In this document: in pieces, positions 35,673 to 45,400 of the stretch
How the letters are laid out: every line of letters begins with the position of its first letter
How positions within the stretch are numbered: the first letter of the stretch is position 1
Origin: Enterovibrio sp045679545
GTDB taxonomy: Bacteria > Pseudomonadota > Gammaproteobacteria > Enterobacterales > Vibrionaceae
Assembly (NCBI RefSeq): GCF_045679545.1
Contig: NZ_CP166194.1
Coordinates: 744,001-808,000, forward strand
Length of the DNA: 64,000 nt
Direction of reading: 5' to 3'
Notes under the pieces: generated by a model
Seen by the model: only the letters and a program-made list of their open reading frames with translations
Told to the model about the DNA's origin: nothing
Database searches by the model: none
Translations under genes and position numbers: made by a program

Positions 35673-36572
35673 ATGGCGAGTTGGCAGGGTGTTTCGGAGT
35701 TTCTGGCCGTGGTGGAAACCGCCAGTTTTACCAAGGCGGCAAAACGGCTGGGTATTTCGACGGCGCACGTCAGTCGACAAGTTGCACTGCTGGAGGAAAG
35801 GCTAAATACGCGTTTGTTTTATCGAACCACTCGCCGCGTGTCGACGACCGAAGAAGGTGACGTCTATTATCAGCACTGTCGCATGGTAGCTGACGCATTA
35901 AAAGAAGCGGAAAGTGCGGTGACACAATTGCAAGAGACCCCGAACGGTCACATTAAGCTGACAGCACCCGTCACATATGGGGAAAAAGTGGTGATGCCGC
36001 TTCTCCTCAACTTTATGGCAATGTACCCCGACATTCAGATAGACGTTGACCTTACTAACACGCCGCTTGATCTGATTGATTCTGGCTGTGATTTTGCGTT
36101 GCGGTTGGGACGGCTAGCCGATTCCTCTATGGTGTGCAAACGGCTTGCGACGCGTAAATTGATTGTGTGTGGCGCACCGAGCTTTCTGTCAAAATTTGGA
36201 ACACCGCATACGCTGTCAGAACTTCCTCAGTTTAACTGTTTGCTCGGTCAGCATGATTATTGGCGTTTTCGTGAAAATGGAAAAGAGCGCACCGTTCGCG
36301 TGAAAGGCAGCCTGCGATGTAACAGCGGCGTGGGTTTGGTCGATGCCGCAACACGAGGCTTAGGGCTGGTGCAATTGCCGGACTATTACCTCAATGATGC
36401 GCTGGCATCCGGTGAACTCGTGCGGGTACTCAATGCCTACCAAGACATGGAAGAAGGCATTTGGGCGCTGTTTCCTCATCGTCGTCTACAGCCACTTCGG
36501 GTCAAGCTGCTGGTGGAGTTTTTGGCTGAACACCTGATAAAAATAGGGCCGCCAAATGGCGACCCTGTTTAG
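35673..36572 (+). CDS. LysR-family transcriptional regulator, likely of frmA-fghA
   Basis: A 299-residue LysR protein: winged helix-turn-helix at residues 5-63 (FLAVVETASFTKAAKRLGIS; VSRQVALLEERLNTRLFYR) and a substrate-binding effector domain. It is divergent from frmA with a 181-bp shared promoter region, the usual layout for a LysR regulator and its target. Inference: it senses formaldehyde or a glutathione adduct, replacing the FrmR repressor known in enterobacteria. The effector is not visible from sequence. Confidence 0.9.
   Translation: MASWQGVSEFLAVVETASFTKAAKRLGISTAHVSRQVALLEERLNTRLFYRTTRRVSTTEEGDVYYQHCRMVADALKEAESAVTQLQETPNGHIKLTAPVTYGEKVVMPLLLNFMAMYPDIQIDVDLTNTPLDLIDSGCDFALRLGRLADSSMVCKRLATRKLIVCGAPSFLSKFGTPHTLSELPQFNCLLGQHDYWRFRENGKERTVRVKGSLRCNSGVGLVDAATRGLGLVQLPDYYLNDALASGELVRVLNAYQDMEEGIWALFPHRRLQPLRVKLLVEFLAEHLIKIGPPNGDPV
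36545..36569. terminator. Hairpin overlapping the LysR gene end
   Basis: Imperfect stem AGGGCCGCCA / TGGCGACCCT between two convergent genes that are 6 bp apart. It probably serves both strands. Confidence 0.5.
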
Positions 36573-36578
36573 TATCAA

Positions 36579-39413
36579 TTAATGAACTGAGCCACAACTT
36601 TCGTGGCTGTGCACGTCATCAGCAACATCGAATGAGAAACTTCTCGATGTTGGCGCAACCCAACTTTTGCTGTATGTCAGCGGCGACCAGCCACTGCTGA
36701 ACACCCAGCGATTGCCATTCGACCAGTAAACGTTCGGCAGTTGAGCACATTGTCCCCCCGCATTAACAAAGCCGGTTCCATAGAAACCGCCACGGTTTAC
36801 CTGACACAAAGGCTGACCATTTTGGTGCATCACAGCCTCGCCACTTAGCGCAGGGTTGTGAATGGACAGCCAATCAAAGGCATTCAGCGCGGATTGAAGT
36901 GGCACGCTTGAACCATCTGCGCGGCGGTAAGAAATGTCTTTACCCGCGTCACAGCGCGTATCGTCGCCATCTTGAGTCACATAACCGACGTACTGCTCGC
37001 CATCTTCAAACGTGAAGCGGCACAGGTACGGGGTTTCGCTACCCATTGAATACTTCGCCACGTGGGCGCGTTCCAAAAAGTCGAGTTTCTCAAGCGCACT
37101 GATGTTCATATCAGGGCCGTTTTGTACCCAGCCTTGAGGCATGTCTGATTGCATCATGAAGTAGTTTTCGACAGGGTACATGTGGCTAGCTGCGCGGTGC
37201 TTACGCTTGCCTGCGTCGACTGCCACATGGTGATAGGCTGCATTTTCAGGTTTATAGAACCCGTTAATGTTGTCATCCATGTAAGGCAAATCGCCTTTAC
37301 GAATATGATAGTTTGCCAGCTGAGTCATCAGCAGCTGCCAGCCATTGCCACCTTGTGCAAAGCTGGTGTGGTGACCGTAACCCGATCCGCGGCCATCAAA
37401 ACCATGGCCAAACTCGTGGGCAATGATCCCCCAACTGCCGTAATAGTGGGTGTAGAACATCCAGGTGTCGACACCTGTAATGCCAGTGCCGCCCAAACCG
37501 CCGCCGATTGAGGTGATGCCCGCATTGACGTTTGGTCGTACCATCAGCGTATCGTAGTAGTACTGGTAATCTTCTGCGGTGAAGTAGCCGTTTGGTCCAT
37601 CGACCTTACCGGCAGAGCCGTTCATGTTGTGGCCGAAAATGCTTTCGAAATTGAACCACAAATGCTTGAACTCATCTTGAGAGACCATGTAAGCCAGGTT
37701 TGTCAGGATGATCAGCCATTCACGCGCGTAAAGACCATTCATCTCACGCCACTTAGCGTCAATGTTCGGCGCAAAGCGAATGTCCCACGTCGGTTTCATG
37801 GCTGCCAGTTTTTGCGCGAAGGTATCGGATTGAGAATTGAAACGATAATCGAACAGGGTCTCGTAAGGCTGCGTACTGGTGAACACAGGTTCCAGATCCA
37901 CAGAGCCACTGTTATCAGCAGTGTTAAATTGACCTGGGCCGAATGCTGATAGCGGCAAGGTGATTTGCGCATAGGCAGGAATGCGGTCAAGCGTGGCGAG
38001 AACCACCCAGTGGTCCGTGCCCTCTAGCTTCACTTCCAGGGTCAAGTCGCTAAGCTCGATTGCGGCGTAGTTGGTGATTTGAATCGTATCTCTATCGATG
38101 AACGCTGTTTTGACCGGAGAGTTCACTTTTACTGAACGCAAGGCGCGGTCGGTCAGAATATGGTGCGGCTCATCATTGGTCAGAATTTCAGTGATGGAGA
38201 AAGGTGCGAGTTCATCAAAGGTCAGTTGCGTGGTGTCAACCTGCTCATTGGGTGTAAACGTCACAGTATTGGTACGCAGCAAATCAAAACGCACTTCGTT
38301 AGGCGTTGCTGTGATGAGCTCGTTATCACCAAAATGCAGATCTTTCAGGTTGCCAATGGCTGTGTTGTTAAGCTTTGAGATCACGCGAGTCGGTTGGGTA
38401 AACGCGAACCCGTTGGCGATGACATCGTCGATGTTATGCCATTCCACACGACCATTCTGGTTGACGATGAGCTGATCGCCATCTTTGTCGATTTTCAGTA
38501 TTTTTGACGCAATACGCTGGTCTGCGACAAGTGGAGTGCCTGAAGCGGCCGCTTCTTCTAACTTACGCAAGTCATAAACGTAGAAATTGCGGTTTTCTGT
38601 TGCCACCAACAGGAAATCGCCCAACTGGTGCATCTGTACTTTACGGTTGGAGTACTTGCCTTCAAATTGTAGGTAGGCGAAATGCGGCGTGCGATAGTGG
38701 TTGTCCGGCGTAACATCGTGTTGGCGGTATACCTTGATGGTACTCGACGCATCTGACACAAACACGTAATCAGCATTTGTCATCACAGATTGAGGGTGCA
38801 TCAGAGAATGTGTGCCTGAGTATTTGCCTGTTCCCAGACTCATCAGATGTTGGTGTGCATTATCCAGATCAAAAATATCGACACGGTTTGACGAAAGAGA
38901 GGCAACGTAAAGGAGATTGTTGTCAATATACAGTTCATTAATGCGGTTATAGGATGAGGTGCTCGAACCATGCGGGATGCCATCAATTTGTCCCAATACC
39001 GCACCGGTGCGCGCGTCGAGGATCAGCACGATGCCAGGCGCTGTATCGTGTGTTACGTACAGACGATCCTGATAGCGTTCAACCGCTGAGATAGCCAGAT
39101 TGGAGATGCCGATAGCGTCACCCGTGATGGTCAGATCGCGCTCAAAATACTGAATATCAGTGGATACGATGTCGCCAGTAGGCGGCGTGGTCCCACTGGT
39201 GTCTTCTGACACCCATACCCAAGGTGAATCCCAGCTGTTTTGCGTAATACCCGCTGGCGATTGGCCCTGATCGGCCCACCATTGGGTTTCGTAAATATGG
39301 CCGTTGAAAGAGACCTGCTCGCCAGCGGTGTAGTTTTTCATTGGGTTATACAGTTCTGCCGCTGATAGCGATCCCGACAGCAAAAGGGAAAGTGCTAACA
39401 ATCTTAATTTCAT
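36579..39413 (-). CDS. Secreted zinc-metallopeptidase-like protein with chitin-binding-like N-terminal domain
   Basis: A 944-residue exported protein. The signal peptide (LLALSLLLSGSLSAAE) is followed by a CBM5/12-type domain (about 21-70): YTAGEQVSFNGHIYETQWW and WVWVSE. Residues about 90-400 look like a beta-propeller (VLILDARTGAVLGQIDG; VDIFDLDNAHQHLM). The C-terminal half contains IIAHEFGHGFDGRGSG, an HExxH zinc motif at about residue 666. The combination suggests binding to chitin or another glycan and cleavage of a protein or glycoprotein. It may be related to the Svx/AvrXca virulence proteins; this is a guess. An isolated gene. Confidence 0.7.
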   Translation of the reverse strand: MKLRLLALSLLLSGSLSAAELYNPMKNYTAGEQVSFNGHIYETQWWADQGQSPAGITQNSWDSPWVWVSEDTSGTTPPTGDIVSTDIQYFERDLTITGDAIGISNLAISAVERYQDRLYVTHDTAPGIVLILDARTGAVLGQIDGIPHGSSTSSYNRINELYIDNNLLYVASLSSNRVDIFDLDNAHQHLMSLGTGKYSGTHSLMHPQSVMTNADYVFVSDASSTIKVYRQHDVTPDNHYRTPHFAYLQFEGKYSNRKVQMHQLGDFLLVATENRNFYVYDLRKLEEAAASGTPLVADQRIASKILKIDKDGDQLIVNQNGRVEWHNIDDVIANGFAFTQPTRVISKLNNTAIGNLKDLHFGDNELITATPNEVRFDLLRTNTVTFTPNEQVDTTQLTFDELAPFSITEILTNDEPHHILTDRALRSVKVNSPVKTAFIDRDTIQITNYAAIELSDLTLEVKLEGTDHWVVLATLDRIPAYAQITLPLSAFGPGQFNTADNSGSVDLEPVFTSTQPYETLFDYRFNSQSDTFAQKLAAMKPTWDIRFAPNIDAKWREMNGLYAREWLIILTNLAYMVSQDEFKHLWFNFESIFGHNMNGSAGKVDGPNGYFTAEDYQYYYDTLMVRPNVNAGITSIGGGLGGTGITGVDTWMFYTHYYGSWGIIAHEFGHGFDGRGSGYGHHTSFAQGGNGWQLLMTQLANYHIRKGDLPYMDDNINGFYKPENAAYHHVAVDAGKRKHRAASHMYPVENYFMMQSDMPQGWVQNGPDMNISALEKLDFLERAHVAKYSMGSETPYLCRFTFEDGEQYVGYVTQDGDDTRCDAGKDISYRRADGSSVPLQSALNAFDWLSIHNPALSGEAVMHQNGQPLCQVNRGGFYGTGFVNAGGQCAQLPNVYWSNGNRWVFSSGWSPLTYSKSWVAPTSRSFSFDVADDVHSHESCGSVH

Positions 39414-39722
39414 GGTTAAAACCTGCTTATTATTCTCATTATTGAGAGGTGGATTTTGAGGTTAAAACCGTTAAAAACAAATGACATAAATGTTTATTGA
39501 TAGAGTTGTGAGAGCTTGCTTCAATAATTTTCCTCGCGAATTAACGAGGTTTTTACTCTGAATGATCAACGGGTTTATTTGTGATCTGTGTGTTAAATTT
39601 AGATTGCTTGAAAAAGTGCCTAAACGATACGTCGTGGACGTTTTGTCTCTGTGTCGCTGCCCAACTCTGGGTATTTGGGTTTATACTCTCCGCCTTCGAT
39701 GCCGCTTGTATTAAGTATGGGT

Positions 39723-40253
39723 ATGATTCCAGTGACACAGAGTGATTTAGACCAACAATTTATGCGCCGTGCTATGGCACTGGCTGCCAAAGCAGAAGCC
39801 GAAGGGGAAGTACCAGTCGGCGCCCTTGTCGTGCTTAACGGTGAAGTGATTGGCGAAGGTTGGAATCGACTCATTGGTCAACATGATGCCACAGCACATG
39901 CAGAAATGATGGCGCTTCGTCAGGCCGGTAAAGTGCGACAAAACTACCGACTGCTAGATGCTGTGCTGTATGTGACGCTGGAGCCTTGTCCTATGTGTGC
40001 GAGTGCCATGGTGCATAGTCGCGTAGGTAAGGTTGTTTACGGTGCGCCAGACTACAAAACAGGCGCGGCTGGTAGTGTGATGAATTTGCTGAGCTATGAA
40101 GGGGTAAACCACCATGTCGCTTATCAAGGCGGTGTGTTGGAAGAGGAATGCCGAGCTCAGTTGCAGGCATTTTTCCGTCGTCGTCGCGCCGAGAAAAAAG
40201 CTGAAAGAGAAGCACGCAAGTACATTCAGGACTCAGCTAAAGATCCAGAGTGA
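39723..40253 (+). CDS. tadA: tRNA-specific adenosine deaminase
   Basis: A protein of about 176 residues. The zinc deaminase motifs are HAE (in DATAHAEMMAL) and PCPMCASAM. TadA converts A34 to inosine in tRNA-Arg(ACG). The ATG at 39723 (MIPVTQSDLDQQFMRRAM) gives a length near the E. coli enzyme (167). An upstream in-frame TTG at 39651 would add a non-conserved leader. The C-terminus is Lys/Arg-rich. Confidence 0.95.
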   Translation: MIPVTQSDLDQQFMRRAMALAAKAEAEGEVPVGALVVLNGEVIGEGWNRLIGQHDATAHAEMMALRQAGKVRQNYRLLDAVLYVTLEPCPMCASAMVHSRVGKVVYGAPDYKTGAAGSVMNLLSYEGVNHHVAYQGGVLEEECRAQLQAFFRRRRAEKKAEREARKYIQDSAKDPE

Positions 40254-40279
40254 AGCAATTTTTTGCCGAACATGATGGA

Positions 40280-40441
40280 CTAGAAGTTTTCGTCCATCAT
40301 GGCAAATTCTCGAATAGCGAAGGTGCGTTGACGCCAAAGCACTTTTTTCAAGTTTACGCTGCGCATGCGTTTACGGCGGTTGGACGCTGAGCTTGAATTA
40401 CGCGCAAAAGTAGACTGCGTTTTTCGTTTACTAGCCAACAT
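40280..40441 (-). CDS. Small highly basic protein, unrecognised
   Basis: A 53-codon frame encodes MLASKRKTQSTFARNSSS followed by NRRKRMRSVNLKKVLWRQR and an acidic end MMDENF. A good ribosome site, AGGAACGGAAA, precedes the ATG. It is the only sensible reading of the 300-bp gap between tadA and mltF. It lies directly downstream of the mltF terminator, so it would need a promoter close to or overlapping it. I do not recognise it. Confidence 0.45.
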   Translation of the reverse strand: MLASKRKTQSTFARNSSSASNRRKRMRSVNLKKVLWRQRTFAIREFAMMDENF

Positions 40442-40460
40442 AGTTTCCGTTCCTATTTAA

Positions 40461-40490
40461 ACAAAAACGCAGCCAGTGCTGCGTTTTTGT
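40461..40490. terminator. Bidirectional terminator downstream of mltF
   Basis: Perfect 13-bp stem ACAAAAACGCAGC / GCTGCGTTTTTGT with loop CAGT, 60 bp past the mltF stop. Confidence 0.88.
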
Positions 40491-40550
40491 TGCCTCTGAC
40501 ACGTAAGTTATAACCTGCCATTGTGAACACTCTATGACAAGGGCGATCCC

Positions 40551-42080
40551 CTATTTGTCATCTGCTTCTTGGCCTGAATTTTCTTCTGAGACAGGTTCAA
40601 GGACTTCAGTTGGTGTGAATTCCTCCACTTCATCCGGCGCTTCTTCAACATTGATCGTCTGCAAGCCATCAAGATTGTCTGCGAGATCGGCATCAATCGC
40701 GAGTGCCTCTTCCTGCTCATAACCCACAATACTTTGATAATAACGACGAATATTCTCTACGTAGCTTAACGCTTCGTAGCCGCGAGCATATCCATAGCGT
40801 GTTTGTTGATGATATTGACGTTTGGCGAGTAGTGGTAAACGTTGCTTCACATCGGCCCAGGAATCAGGGTTGCCACCTTGAGATTTTGTCAGGCGACGGG
40901 CATCCATCATGTGACCAAAGCCAATATTATAAGAGGCAAGGGCAAACCAAATTTTCTCATTTTCGTTCACACTGTCTGGAACGCGTTGCAGCATTTTGTG
41001 TAGATACTCTGCGCCACCCCGAATGCTCTGTTCCGGATCGAGTCTGTTTTTTACACCCACGGATTTTGCGGTGGGTAAGGTCAACATCATCATGCCGCGA
41101 ACCCCTGTTGGTGATACGGCTCGGGGGTTCCAATGCGATTCTTGATAGGAAAGCGCCGCCAATAAACGCCAATCAAATTGGTCTGCGTATTTTTTAAATA
41201 GCGGTTCCCATTTAGGCAATTTGCTGTCGATGGCACGCAGGAAAGCACGGGTATCGACGTAATCAAAGCTGTCGACATGACCGAAGTATTTTTCTTCTAG
41301 TGCTGCCAGTTCACCGCTTTGTGTCTTCTTGCCGAAAAATTCAATCATCAACGCATACACGCTGTCGTCTTGTGTCTTCTTCATAAACCAAGCAACGGGT
41401 TCGTCTTCGGTCAGCTCCAGTGCCACTGTGATATCAGGGTTAATGCGCTGAATTAAGGCAATATCGACGGAGTCCGCAATGGTGAAGTCGAGCTGACCAT
41501 CTGCAACCTGCTTTAACAACTCATCATCATCTGTGTCTTTTACGCTTTCCCAAATCATCTCAGGATATTCGCGCTGAACCGCTTGCAAAGTGAGTGCATG
41601 GCTTGAATCTTCCACCACGGCAACGCGTGCTCCGTCTTTATTGAGCTCTGACAAGTTACGCGGACGCCAGTGGCCTTTTTTGTAAACCAATTGCTGGCTG
41701 ACATAATAATATGCAGGGCCAGGGCGAAAATGGTCGAGGCGATCTTTGGTGATGGTCAAGCCAGCCGCAATGATGTCTACGTCGCCACGCTCGAGCGCAG
41801 GGAATAGCCCCGAGAGGGTATAAGCGGGTTGCATTTCCAATTGCACACCAAGGCTTTGCGCGAATTGCGAGGCAAGTTCTAAGTCAAGGCCAGTTGGGCC
41901 ATCGGGGCCGATGTAATAGGACAGTTGGTTGTTCAGTGTGCCTACGCGAAGTACGCCACGGTCACGAATTTTTTCTAATTCAGTTCTGTCATCGTATTTC
42001 CATTCACAGCCGGAAAGAAACAGCACTAACAGGGTGCCAACAAGTAGTTGATAGATTCGTTTTACAGCATTCGCGTTCAA
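40551..42080 (-). CDS. mltF: Membrane-bound lytic murein transglycosylase F
   Basis: A 509-residue lipoprotein (lipobox LSGC near residue 25) with two modules. An extracellular solute-binding-type domain (about 40-270: RGVLRVGTLNNQLSYYIGPD, GLDLELASQFAQSLGV) is followed by an SLT catalytic domain (about 295-420) with the catalytic Glu in SYQESHWNP and GVRGMMMLTLPTA. The C-terminal acidic tail is unusually long. The enzyme cleaves peptidoglycan to anhydromuropeptides at the outer membrane. Divergent from purL. Confidence 0.94.
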   Translation of the reverse strand: MNANAVKRIYQLLVGTLLVLFLSGCEWKYDDRTELEKIRDRGVLRVGTLNNQLSYYIGPDGPTGLDLELASQFAQSLGVQLEMQPAYTLSGLFPALERGDVDIIAAGLTITKDRLDHFRPGPAYYYVSQQLVYKKGHWRPRNLSELNKDGARVAVVEDSSHALTLQAVQREYPEMIWESVKDTDDDELLKQVADGQLDFTIADSVDIALIQRINPDITVALELTEDEPVAWFMKKTQDDSVYALMIEFFGKKTQSGELAALEEKYFGHVDSFDYVDTRAFLRAIDSKLPKWEPLFKKYADQFDWRLLAALSYQESHWNPRAVSPTGVRGMMMLTLPTAKSVGVKNRLDPEQSIRGGAEYLHKMLQRVPDSVNENEKIWFALASYNIGFGHMMDARRLTKSQGGNPDSWADVKQRLPLLAKRQYHQQTRYGYARGYEALSYVENIRRYYQSIVGYEQEEALAIDADLADNLDGLQTINVEEAPDEVEEFTPTEVLEPVSEENSGQEADDK

Positions 42081-42209
42081 AAAGTTATGCTCACTCTTTA
42101 TTGATTCCCGACTGTTATATCAAAGCTGGCATCCCGCATAAAGTGAAGCAGGATGGGTACCTAAGTTTAGACGCACAATAGTGACAGTTATCGTTGGCGA
42201 AAAAAAGTT

Positions 42210-42260
42210 GCGCAAACGGTTGCGTCAAGTGTTACGTCGCCCACATTTTTCCCCTATAAT
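42210..42260 (+). promoter_or_regulatory. PurR-type operator and promoter of purL
   Basis: GCGCAAACGGTTGCGT at 42210-42225 differs from the PurR consensus at two positions. A -35-like TTACGT (42232-42237) and a perfect -10 TATAAT (42255-42260) with 17-bp spacing follow. The 5' leader to the purL start is about 135 bases. Confidence 0.78.
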
Positions 42261-42402
42261 AGCGCCCCGAACACAAGTGGATGCGCCAGAAGCAACAACA
42301 GAAGTGGTATCGACGTAACTCTCCCATCGATTTTACAACATCAAAGTCATGGAGTTAGGTCAATGTCACTTTAATTCACCGCTAACCGAGAGACGTACGC
42401 AC

Positions 42403-45400
42403 ATGGAAATTTTGCGTGGTTCCCCCGCTCTGTCCGAATTCCGAGTCAATAAACTTCTAGAAAACTGCCAGGCGAATGATTTGCCTGTGACGGGTCTCTA
42501 TGCAGAGTATATTCATTTTGCCGATGTCAGCACTGCTTTGAGTGCCGATGAGAAGCAAAAGCTGGATCGCCTGCTCACCTACGGGCCAACTATCGCTGAG
42601 CACGCGCCTGCGGGCACGCTTATTCTTGTTACCCCTCGCCCTGGTACCATTTCTCCTTGGTCTTCCAAAGCAACAGACATTGCACACAACTGTGGTTTGC
42701 ATGCGATTAAGCGCTTAGAGCGTGGCACGGCTTACTATGTTGACATGGCCTCTGAGCTGACAGCGGATCAACACAAAGTGCTGGCTGGTTTGCTGCACGA
42801 TCGCATGATGGAAGTGGTGTTTGCGGATATGGAAGCCGCGTCTGCGCTGTTTTCTGCTGCAACACCTGCGCCAATGAAAGCGGTTGATATCCTTTCTACG
42901 GGACGTGAAGCACTGGAAGTGGCCAACGTCGAGTTGGGCCTTGCGCTGGCTGACGATGAAATCGATTATTTGGTGGAAAGCTTTATCAAGTTGGGTCGTA
43001 ACCCTAACGACATCGAACTGATGATGTTTGCTCAGGCAAACTCAGAGCACTGCCGTCATAAAATATTCAATGCGGATTGGACGATTGATGGTGTTGAGCA
43101 GGACAAGAGCCTGTTCAAAATGATCAAGAATACCTATGAGCATAACAGCGACTATGTGTTGTCTGCTTACAAAGACAACGCTGCGGTGATGGAAGGTTCA
43201 AACGTTGGACGTTTCTTCCCTAATCCTGAATCACGCCAATATGATTACCATCAGGAAGCCACACACATTCTGATGAAGGTGGAAACACACAACCACCCAA
43301 CCGCGATTTCTCCTTGGCCGGGCGCAGCAACAGGTTCGGGTGGTGAAATCCGCGATGAAGGCGCAACCGGTATCGGTGGTAAGCCCAAAGCGGGTCTGGT
43401 TGGTTTCACTGTGTCTAACTTACGTATCCCAGGTTTTGAACAACCGTGGGAAACGGATTTCGGCAAGCCTAGCCGTATCGTAAATGCACTGGACATCATG
43501 CTGGAAGGCCCTTTGGGTGGCGCGGCATTCAATAATGAGTTTGGTCGTCCTAACCTATTGGGTTATTTCCGTACCTACGAAGAAAAAGTCACGTCGCACA
43601 ACGGTGAAGAAGTGCGTGGTTACCACAAGCCAATCATGATTGCGGGCGGCATGGGTAACATTCGCGACGGGCATGTGCAGAAAAAAGAGATCCCTGTTGG
43701 TGCGAAACTTATCGTACTTGGCGGCCCTGCCATGAACATTGGTTTGGGCGGCGGTGCGGCGTCTTCAATGGCGTCTGGTCAGTCAGCGGAAGATTTGGAC
43801 TTTGCTTCGGTACAGCGTGAAAACCCAGAAATGGAACGTCGCTGTCAGGAAGTGATCGACCGCTGCTGGCAGTTGGGCGACGACAACCCAATTGCATTTA
43901 TTCATGATGTGGGCGCAGGCGGTATTTCGAATGCGTTGCCTGAACTGGTTGATGACGGCGAGCGCGGTGGTAAATTCCAACTGCGCAATGTACCGAACGA
44001 TGAGCCGGGCATGAGCCCGCTGGAAATTTGGTGTAATGAATCTCAAGAACGTTATGTTATGGCGGTTGCGCCAGAAAACATGGACGTATTCGATGCGATT
44101 TGTCAGCGTGAGCGCGCACCTTACGCTGTGGTGGGTGAAGCGACTGAAGCGCGTCATTTGACCCTTGAAGATGAGCATTTCGACAATACGCCAATCGACA
44201 TGCCGCTCGACGTGTTGCTTGGCAAACCACCGAAAATGCACCGTGATGTGCAAACACAAAAAGTGGAAGGTAAAGCCATTGATCGTGATGGCATCTCTGT
44301 AGAAGAGGCATCACAGCGCGTACTGCGTTTGCCTTCAGTGGCAGAAAAAACCTTCTTGATCACCATTGGTGACCGTACGGTCACGGGTTTGGTGGCGCGA
44401 GACCAAATGGTGGGCCCATGGCAGGTGCCTGTGGCGAACTGTGCCGTTACGGCCGCGAGCTATGACACTTATCACGGCGAAGCGATGTCGATGGGTGAGC
44501 GCACACCAGTCGCTTTGCTTGATTTCGCTGCATCAGCACGTTTGGCGGTCGCGGAAGCGCTAACCAATATTGCGTGTGCAGATATTGGCGATTTGAAGCG
44601 CATTAACTTGTCTGCAAACTGGATGGCTGCAGCTGGTCACCCGGGTGAAGATGCGGGTCTGTATGAAGCCGTTAAAGCGATTGGTGAAGAATTGTGTCCT
44701 GCGCTTGATTTGACAATTCCTGTGGGCAAAGACTCTATGTCGATGAAAACCCGCTGGGAGCAAGATGGCGAGCAAAAAGAAAACACCTCACCGTTGTCAT
44801 TGATTATTACCGCTTTTGGCCGTGTGAACGATGTGCGTAAAACCGTGACGCCGCAGCTTCGCACGGATAAAGGCGAAAGTGCACTGGTGCTGGTTGACCT
44901 TGGTCAAGGTCAAAACCGCCTTGGTGCAACAGCACTGGCGCAAGTCTACAAGCAATTGGGTGACAAGCCTGCAGATGTTGACAGCCCGGAGTTGCTAAAA
45001 GGTTTCTTCCTTGCCATGCAATCGTTGGTGCGAGACGAGAAACTGCTGGCCTACCACGATCGTGGTGACGGTGGCTTGTATGTCACCTTGGCGGAAATGG
45101 CGTTTGCGGGTCACACTGGCGTGGAAGTGGACATCAATACCTTGTCTGCCGATGGCGAATGTAATGACGATCTGGCGGCACTGTTTAACGAAGAGTTGGG
45201 TGCCGTTGTTCAGGTTCGCACTGAAGATTTGGATGCAGTTCAATCGACCTTGGCTGCGCACGGCTTAGAAGCGTGTACCCATGTTATTGGTACGCTGAGC
45301 GATGAAGATACGGTGCGCATTTGGAATGGTGATGATTTGGTGCTGGAGCAAAACCGCACTGAACTTCGCGCGATTTGGGCGGAAACCACCCACCAGATGC

